NCBI GenBank assembly: GCA_002729015.1 | Contig: PBVO01000086.1 | Location: 34,888-65,250, forward strand | Length of the DNA stretch: 30,363 nt | Reading direction: 5' to 3' | Source of the DNA: Candidatus Poribacteria bacterium | GTDB taxonomy: Bacteria; Poribacteria; WGA-4E; UBA9662 | Shown here: one piece after another, positions 25,849 through 30,363 of the stretch | Layout of the letters: every line of letters begins with the position of its first letter | How positions within the stretch are numbered: the first letter of the stretch is position 1 | Made by a program: the position numbers and the translations under genes | Notes under the pieces: model-generated | Databases searched by the model: none | Told to the model about the DNA's origin: nothing | The model's input: only the letters and a program-made list of their open reading frames with translations

Positions 25849-26073
25849 TTGATACATTATTTTAGACAATTAGTGGACCTAATTGTATTGATAATAAAAG
25901 GGTTAGAAAAAAAAATATCGCGGACACATGACGGAAGAGAAATATTGAGCCACCTGCAAAAAAAGCTATTATCCGAAGGGTTAAGCCATAAACTACCGTC
26001 CCGACACCAGCGACCTGAATTTCGTTCAGCTAAAGTAAGCACTAGCCGATTAAAAAGAATAAAAGACACATGA
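25849..26073 (+). CDS. Possible small basic protein (74 residues), unknown
   Basis: I recognise no family. The frame starts at a TTG with AGAGGA ending 8 nt before it, a good ribosome-binding site. It ends at a TGA 12 nt before a rho-independent terminator on the same strand. The product has a hydrophobic N-terminal helix (about residues 8-18, LVDLIVLIIKG) followed by a long Lys/Arg/His-rich part, so it could be a small membrane-tethered or nucleic-acid-binding peptide. The opposite strand is also open over most of the interval, but its GTG start lacks a ribosome-binding site and the terminator does not fit it. The 265 bp before it hold a small ACCTC-AAAA-GAGGT hairpin at about 25742-25755 and no other gene. 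A noncoding transcript remains possible. Confidence 0.4.
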   Translation: MIHYFRQLVDLIVLIIKGLEKKISRTHDGREILSHLQKKLLSEGLSHKLPSRHQRPEFRSAKVSTSRLKRIKDT

Positions 26074-26085
26074 AAAATCTGACAT

Positions 26086-26107
26086 CCTTAGGGCTTAAGG
26101 TTTTTTT
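26086..26107 (+). terminator. Rho-independent terminator
   Basis: CCTTA (26086-26090) and TAAGG (26096-26100) form a 5-bp stem with a GGGCT loop, followed by seven T at 26101-26107. The stem is short, but the T-tract is full and on the plus strand, just after the small reading frame ending at 26073. Confidence 0.55.
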
Positions 26108-26158
26108 ATAATAAAAATCGGATTTAAAAGATACCTGCTTTATCTTGTGAATTCTGAA

Positions 26159-27034
26159 TTATCGATTAGTCAATTTTCCATATTCTAGCCATTGAACCAT
26201 ATCCAGCGGGTAACGTTTTTTCACACTATCATAAAACTGAATTGATTCCGCAGAAAGAAAATCTCGTCCAAAACCATCTTGACCACTATGAAAAAAGTTG
26301 TGATCTGATTGCCAAAAATTTTGGACACTGTTAGGTACTAGATCGCTAGCGTTTTCCTTCATATAATCAAAACTAGCAAAGGTCGATAGCCAATCACAGA
26401 TTTCCATTGTAATATCTATCTGTAAGAAATGGGCTAACTTCGATATCTGCTTGGCTAAATTAGATTTCAGATCACTATAGTGTAGTAAGATAACATTTGG
26501 TAAAGTTTTCGCTCGCCAAAAAGTTTCAAAATGATGCCAGACAGTATTTTTTACTATTTCTTGTTGAAAGCTTTTGTCTGGACCCGCAGAAAAAGGTATG
26601 TCTAATTTTTGACCTAAAGATGCTTCAACGGCTGCTCGATCTGAATTTTTGTAATGATTGTAAAGAGAGAAAAATTGGTCGAGCGGATTTCGACCGACAA
26701 AAATATAATTTACATAATCAAAATAAGGTATTCCATCAAATGGCGTATGGGTTTTGATAAATCTCCGATGAGTCTGTGCTTCATACTGAGCAAGTACTTG
26801 TTCAACTGACTGTATTTTTTGATCTAGCCAAGGAGACATTGTTCCTAATGGTTGATCCAATTTGGCACTGCGGAAAATTAGTAAAGCACAAATCATCTGT
26901 GTCCATGTCGTTCCGGATTTCGGAGGAGTAGAAATTACAATATCGTTTGGGCGAAGTTGAAATTTTCTCCATCTTGAGCTATCTGCCATTGGGCTTTGAT
27001 AATCAATGATTTGTTGCCCACTAAAGTTCAACAT
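26159..27034 (-). CDS. Sulfotransferase family protein
   Basis: The 291-residue product is a cytosolic-type sulfotransferase. PKSGTTW at residues 38-44 is the PAPS 5'-phosphosulfate loop, FIKTHTPF follows with the likely catalytic His, and FVGRNPLDQFFSLYNHY is the 3'-phosphate loop with its conserved Arg and Ser. The C-terminal FHSGQDGFGRDFLS is a weaker form of the RKGxxGDW segment. Such enzymes move sulfate from PAPS to hydroxyl or amine groups of sugars, lipids or small molecules. The frame extends upstream into the sulfatase gene, but GAGGA at 27043-27047 sets the start at the ATG at 27034, 22 bp after the sulfatase stop. The two genes are evidently cotranscribed. The acceptor is unknown. 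Confidence 0.82.
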   Translation of the reverse strand: MLNFSGQQIIDYQSPMADSSRWRKFQLRPNDIVISTPPKSGTTWTQMICALLIFRSAKLDQPLGTMSPWLDQKIQSVEQVLAQYEAQTHRRFIKTHTPFDGIPYFDYVNYIFVGRNPLDQFFSLYNHYKNSDRAAVEASLGQKLDIPFSAGPDKSFQQEIVKNTVWHHFETFWRAKTLPNVILLHYSDLKSNLAKQISKLAHFLQIDITMEICDWLSTFASFDYMKENASDLVPNSVQNFWQSDHNFFHSGQDGFGRDFLSAESIQFYDSVKKRYPLDMVQWLEYGKLTNR

Positions 27035-27056
27035 TTTGCATATCCTCTTTTTTGAG

Positions 27057-28337
27057 TTATTTCGCTTGCCAAACTGCTGTACCACTCTGTTGTGTTTCCG
27101 ATTGTAAAATCTCACTCATCTTACGGCAGAGATCAGGTTCAGTCTGAACTATATTATGTGATTCTTGAGGATCTGTACTGAGATCATAGAGTTCAAGTGG
27201 TTCAAAAGGGCTATTATGTAATAGTTTAATGTTACCTTGCCTTACAGAATGTTGATTAAGACCTAGAAAAGGTTGTCCACCTTCTTTCCGAACCCAATAA
27301 AGGTTTCGTTCATCAAGGTTTTGTCGCTCACCTCGAAGGGTAGGCCAAATGGACTTACCCTCAATATGATGGCCTATTTCAACATCTACTACCTGACAAA
27401 TTGTAGGGAAAAGATCCATCAACATGGCTGCTTGATTTGTCACTTTTCCTGGGTCAATTTGGTTTGGCCACATAGCACAAGCTGGAACACGAATACCACC
27501 TTCGTACATTTGCCCTTTTGCGCCGCGTAAAAGCCCGTTAGTTGCTCCAACATTCAACTGACCACCATTATCAGAAGTATAAATCACTAAGGTATTTGAT
27601 AGCTGATCTGTTTTTTCAAGTATATCTAAGACTCGACCAATACCTGAATCCATATGTTCAACTAAAGCCGAATATCGAACTCTTTCTTCTGAAGCGTCAG
27701 GTTCACGTTGTCGTACTCGTTCAATCCAATCAGCTGGAGGTTGAATTGGCGTATGCGGGGCATTATATGCTAGATAAAGGAAAAATGGTTGTGACGAGTG
27801 ATGTTGGCTTTGAATGAATTCGACAGCCCAATCAGAAAATAGGTCTGTAGCATGTCCACGAGGATCAATATTTTCTAGATTTTCCCTCATATAATTTTGA
27901 TTATGCCTTAGATGTGTATAGTAGTCATCCATCATATCACCCAGGAATCCATGAAAATGATCAAATCCCCGACGACAAGGATGGTTTTCGGTTTCTAACC
28001 CCAAATGCCATTTACCAATGAGGGATGTCTTGTACTCGTTTTGTTTTAGGAGTGATGGTAATGTAATTGCATTTGGACTAAAGTAGCCCCAGCTGTTTTC
28101 AGGGTGGGTACGAATAACCCCAGGTACACCGACCCTATCGGGATAGCGTCCCGTCATAAGAGAAGCTCTACTAGGTGAACAAACTGAAGAGTTTGCATAA
28201 AATTGGGTAAGCCGGACACCGTTCTCAGCAATACGATCAATATGAGGTGTTTGGATATGTGGCCCATTATGAACAGAAATATCCCCATAACCATGATCAT
28301 CAGCTAAGATAAGTACGATATTAGGTAAACCTACCAT
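27057..28337 (-). CDS. Sulfatase (type I, Cys-formylglycine, arylsulfatase A family)
   Basis: The 426-residue enzyme has the type I sulfatase signature CSPSRASLMTGR with Cys53, the residue converted to formylglycine by FGE or anSME. Metal ligands are suggested by LADDHGYGD at 11-19 and by TSDNGG in the middle; GKWHLG holds the conserved active-site Lys and His. Sulfatases of this kind remove sulfate esters from sugars or aromatic compounds. There is no signal peptide: the protein starts MVGLPNIVLILADD, so it appears cytoplasmic, unlike most polysaccharide sulfatases. No maturase gene lies in the window. AGGA is 9 nt before the ATG. The sulfotransferase gene follows directly on the same transcript. 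Confidence 0.88.
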   Translation of the reverse strand: MVGLPNIVLILADDHGYGDISVHNGPHIQTPHIDRIAENGVRLTQFYANSSVCSPSRASLMTGRYPDRVGVPGVIRTHPENSWGYFSPNAITLPSLLKQNEYKTSLIGKWHLGLETENHPCRRGFDHFHGFLGDMMDDYYTHLRHNQNYMRENLENIDPRGHATDLFSDWAVEFIQSQHHSSQPFFLYLAYNAPHTPIQPPADWIERVRQREPDASEERVRYSALVEHMDSGIGRVLDILEKTDQLSNTLVIYTSDNGGQLNVGATNGLLRGAKGQMYEGGIRVPACAMWPNQIDPGKVTNQAAMLMDLFPTICQVVDVEIGHHIEGKSIWPTLRGERQNLDERNLYWVRKEGGQPFLGLNQHSVRQGNIKLLHNSPFEPLELYDLSTDPQESHNIVQTEPDLCRKMSEILQSETQQSGTAVWQAK

Positions 28338-28904
28338 TAATCGAGTCCTTCCTATAGTATTTAGTAACTATTTCTATTTTATAGGCTACAATAATAACCT
28401 TGATTTGTGAAATCAATCAATATCCGATTTAGCGACTTCATACTAGTATTAGATTAGCATTTCCTAGTTTAACAATTACAATTGGTGCCTATTATTTGAC
28501 TCCAACATCAAGATAGAACTAAAAAAGAAAATGTTATCAGTTTCTGATTCTATTAATTCAGACGAAAATTTGACAGAATTTCATCATTTTGGGTTTTACT
28601 GTAAAATTCAACTCCCAATTTTTATCTAGAATAATAACAAGCAAATCCGAATGCTTTTCATTTTCCTCTCATATTTTACTTTGTTCAATTATAGTGTTCA
28701 AAGCCGACACCGGAGGAAAAACAGTGAAATGACACACTGATTCTCACTGGATATTTGGATTAAATGATCATGGGAAAACCAATCAAAAGACACTGAAACA
28801 TATAAAACTGGAGAAGAAGTAAACAGTCAACAGATTAGACTGGTTACCATTTTATGTCATTTAGAAAAGAAATCACTGTCAGCTTCAATAAGAAAGGTCC
28901 GAAA
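28338..28904. other. Intergenic region upstream of the sulfatase (567 bp), no gene seen
   Basis: The stretch is AT-rich and carries only very short frames. A GGAGG at about 28712 is followed by a GTG that runs into a stop after one codon, and by other tiny frames. The plus-strand frame beginning at 28854 is the reverse of the Rieske gene and is not counted. The sulfatase promoter should lie near 28340-28450, but I cannot point to convincing boxes. Confidence 0.35.
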
Positions 28905-29330
28905 TTATTGAGCTTTGGCTATTTGGACTCGGTTGGGCCTTTTTACGTGGTAAACGTGAACTTGGTTGGTTTTAGTAGGTATACTTGGGGACGTAATGTC
29001 AACATAGACTTGACCTTCAAATACTTTCACCGGGTAGGTCGCGATTTGACATTTTTTGGGCCAAATGCACTGACCGGTTTTTACATCAAATTTCCACTGG
29101 TGAATTGGACAAACAACAGTATTATTTTCTAACCCTCCAGCATGAAGCACACCGCCACCATGTGGACAAGTATTATCAACTACATAGAATTGTCCATCAA
29201 CATTATGAATGCCTAAAAAATGTCCTTTGACCATTAAGCCAAGACATTGACCTTCAGGCACTTCATTTGTACTAATTACCTCGATAAAGTTACTGGCTGG
29301 CAAGGTTTTTACTAATTTTGTCCCTTTCAT
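28905..29330 (-). CDS. Rieske [2Fe-2S] domain protein
   Basis: The 141-residue product is a single Rieske domain of the ferredoxin/nitrite-reductase-small-subunit type. Cluster ligands are Cys55 and His57 in NTCPHGGG and Cys74 and His77 in VVCPIHQWKFD, with standard spacing. It carries no signal peptide or membrane anchor, so it is a soluble electron carrier or a small subunit of an oxygenase or reductase. A 20-residue C-terminal extension is basic. No oxygenase or nitrite reductase partner is adjacent. Its neighbour is the divergent bacterioferritin gene. The start ATG at 29330 lacks a clear Shine-Dalgarno. Confidence 0.85.
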   Translation of the reverse strand: MKGTKLVKTLPASNFIEVISTNEVPEGQCLGLMVKGHFLGIHNVDGQFYVVDNTCPHGGGVLHAGGLENNTVVCPIHQWKFDVKTGQCIWPKKCQIATYPVKVFEGQVYVDITSPSIPTKTNQVHVYHVKRPNRVQIAKAQ

Positions 29331-29407
29331 AGTAGTAAAAGTCTCAGATCAGAAAATGTCAAAACAGATATAAAAATGCGATCTTATTCTTCATATGATA
29401 TGATTAT

Positions 29408-29468
29408 AAAGGGAAGAGTGCCATAGCCAGTGGCTTGGTCTAAGGCACCGTTATAATAAATTCCCTTT
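29408..29468 (+). promoter_or_regulatory. Nested stem-loop in the bacterioferritin leader
   Basis: Three inverted repeats are nested. AAAGGGAA (29408-29415) pairs perfectly with TTCCCTTT (29461-29468). Inside it GTGCC (29418-29422) pairs with GGCAC (29444-29448). Innermost, AGCC (29425-29428) pairs with GGCT (29432-29435) around AGT. The element ends 31 nt before the bacterioferritin ATG, and TATGAT-like minus-10 words lie just before it (29394-29404), so it would be at the 5' end of the transcript. It resembles no iron-responsive element or known riboswitch that I can name; a DNA operator is the alternative. Confidence 0.45.
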
Positions 29469-29499
29469 TGATCGAACATCTACATAGAAGGAGGCGACC

Positions 29500-29979
29500 A
29501 TGAGAGGTCACCCTGAAATTATAAACGCCCTTAATGAGGTCCTTTGTGCTGAATTGACAGCCATCAACCAGTATTTCGCTCACTCAGAGATGTGTGAAAA
29601 CTGGGGGTACAGCCGTTTATACAAAGCCATACGAAAAGAGTCTATTGACGAGATGAAACATGCTGAAAAAGTAATCGCTCGCCTACTTTATCTTGGAGGT
29701 ATTCCTAACATGGCTCGTTATTTCGAAATTCGAGTCGGCACTAACGTGCAGGAAATGCTAGAAAATGACCTAGCTCTCGAAGAAGAAGCAATAGAACGAC
29801 TGAATACATGTATACAACTTGCACATACCCACAAGGACTTCGGTTCTTCAGAACTCTTGGAATCAATACTTTCGGACGAGGAAGAACATATCGATTGGAT
29901 TGAAGCCCAACTAGATCAAGTCCAACAAATTGGCATTGGCGGCTACTTGGCGCAGCAAATCAAGTTAGACGACGAGTAA
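29500..29979 (+). CDS. bfr: Bacterioferritin
   Basis: The 159-residue protein matches bacterioferritin along its length. Ferroxidase-centre ligands Glu18, Glu51, His54, Glu94, Glu127 and His130 are all in place, and Met52, the heme ligand, lies between them in DEMKHAE. Twenty-four subunits form a hollow cytoplasmic shell that oxidises and stores iron, with heme at each dimer interface. The ATG follows a very good ribosome-binding site (AAGGAGG at about 29489). The leader holds a nested hairpin at 29408-29468. The divergent neighbour is a Rieske [2Fe-2S] protein; no bacterioferritin-associated ferredoxin is present. There is no recognisable Fur box by eye. Confidence 0.95.
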   Translation: MRGHPEIINALNEVLCAELTAINQYFAHSEMCENWGYSRLYKAIRKESIDEMKHAEKVIARLLYLGGIPNMARYFEIRVGTNVQEMLENDLALEEEAIERLNTCIQLAHTHKDFGSSELLESILSDEEEHIDWIEAQLDQVQQIGIGGYLAQQIKLDDE

Positions 29980-30017
29980 TTCTACTCACTTCTTCAACCA
30001 TCTATCTCCATTAACTT

Positions 30018-30044
30018 AGCCGGTCTGATAACTTCGGACCGGCT
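30018..30044. terminator. GC-rich hairpin between converging bfr and solute-binding-protein genes
   Basis: AGCCGGTC (30018-30025) and GACCGGCT (30037-30044) form an 8-bp stem that can extend by two pairs. Its loop is short and its position, 40 bp after the bfr stop between converging genes, suits a bidirectional terminator. However, no T-tract follows on either strand, so it may instead be an mRNA-stabilising end. Confidence 0.4.
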
Positions 30045-30177
30045 GAATTGCCCGGTGAGATTGAGACCCAATTTCAATTCTAACTCACTTTCCAAGAATT
30101 ATCAAGCACTTTCTTTCCTGATCAGTGTACTTTTACTTTTTAAGCTTCAGAATCTTCTCAGGTCAACAAATACGAAG

Positions 30178-30363
30178 TTAAGGTTTGGGTTGACTAAACC
30201 ATTTTTGGTAGATTTTTTGATATTGGCCATTTTCTTTTAGTTTCAATAGTGCCTGATTAATCTTCTCTCGAAGTGGACTATTGGCTTGTAATGCAATTGC
30301 GTAATGTTGTGTTTCAAATATAGGCCCAACGACTCGAGTCTGACCTTCGGAGCGAGCATAGTG
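30178..30363 (-). CDS. C-terminal fragment of an extracellular solute-binding protein, family 3 (partial)
   Basis: The minus-strand frame is open from the window edge to a TAA at 30178-30180, giving the last 61 residues. The fragment reads VVGPIFETQHYAIALQ, then NSPLREKINQALLKLKENG and ends QYQKIYQKWF plus a short tail. This is the typical end of periplasmic amino-acid-binding proteins of ABC transporters (SBP_bac_3: ygiavrkgdpeL, then iNkaLkelkadGtyekIyeKWf). The ligand cannot be told from this part, and the signal peptide and rest lie outside the window. Relatives without a transporter, such as lytic transglycosylase MltF-type N-domains, are less likely because the protein ends here. Confidence 0.7.
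   Translation of the reverse strand, partial: HYARSEGQTRVVGPIFETQHYAIALQANSPLREKINQALLKLKENGQYQKIYQKWFSQPKP

Noticed and set aside
25857..26069. Minus-strand frame of 70 codons opposite the small plus-strand gene
   Set aside because: GTG start without Shine-Dalgarno, no family resemblance, and the terminator downstream suits the plus strand instead.
28854..29132. Plus-strand frame of 92 codons
   Set aside because: It lies mostly over the minus-strand Rieske gene, whose cluster motifs are unmistakable, and it has no ribosome-binding site.

Overview
The window is a low-GC (about 40% by eye) bacterial chromosome segment with dense single-copy genes on both strands and short operons. I see no transposase, integrase, phage gene, CRISPR array, rRNA or tRNA. 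The gene mix combines sugar-phosphate isomerases of the xylose-isomerase-like TIM-barrel type, several Gfo/Idh/MocA oxidoreductases, an aldo/keto reductase, a GH32 fructosidase, a formylglycine sulfatase beside a sulfotransferase, a huge Ycf48/BNR-repeat lipoprotein, an EB_dh/CBM9-like secreted protein, a Rieske protein and bacterioferritin. This recalls marine or host-associated heterotrophs such as Candidatus Poribacteria or PVC-like lineages. That placement is an impression from gene content and is not proven.

Layout. 1-201 is the tail of an HD/HDOD-type regulator. 460-948 is an RfaE2-like nucleotidyltransferase, convergent with a D-2-hydroxyacid dehydrogenase whose stop codon overlaps its own. 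2367-5957 carries a D-tagatose-epimerase-like isomerase, an adenylosuccinate-lyase-like enzyme and a flavin-dependent-halogenase-like flavoprotein. 6238-8321 is a minus-strand operon (lipoprotein, DUF350 membrane protein, DUF2617 protein) read from a promoter that diverges from the GH32 promoter. 10323-13009 is a Gfo/Idh oxidoreductase, behind a near-consensus sigma70 promoter, followed by a Tat-type FAD oxidoreductase. 13043-16429 is an unusually structured 300-nt leader followed by isomerase, cysteine synthase and DUF1015 genes. 16585-17837 holds an IF-1 with an unusual basic N-terminal extension and a J-domain protein. 18014-22048 is the 1344-residue propeller lipoprotein.

From 22328 the content is again sugar and sulfate metabolism: the EB_dh-like secreted protein, a minus-strand aldo/keto reductase and Gfo/Idh enzyme, a possible new small protein with its own Shine-Dalgarno and terminator (25849-26107), and the minus-strand pair sulfatase then sulfotransferase. 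The window closes with a Rieske protein, bacterioferritin preceded by a nested-hairpin leader, and the tail of an amino-acid-type solute-binding protein.

No single locus is clearly a new defence or biosynthetic system. The best candidates for something under-described are the lipoprotein/DUF350/DUF2617 operon, the 28-repeat propeller protein, the extended IF-1, the bacterioferritin leader, the 13.07-13.38 kb leader and the small terminator-bounded gene. All structures and promoters were read by eye without folding or database searches.
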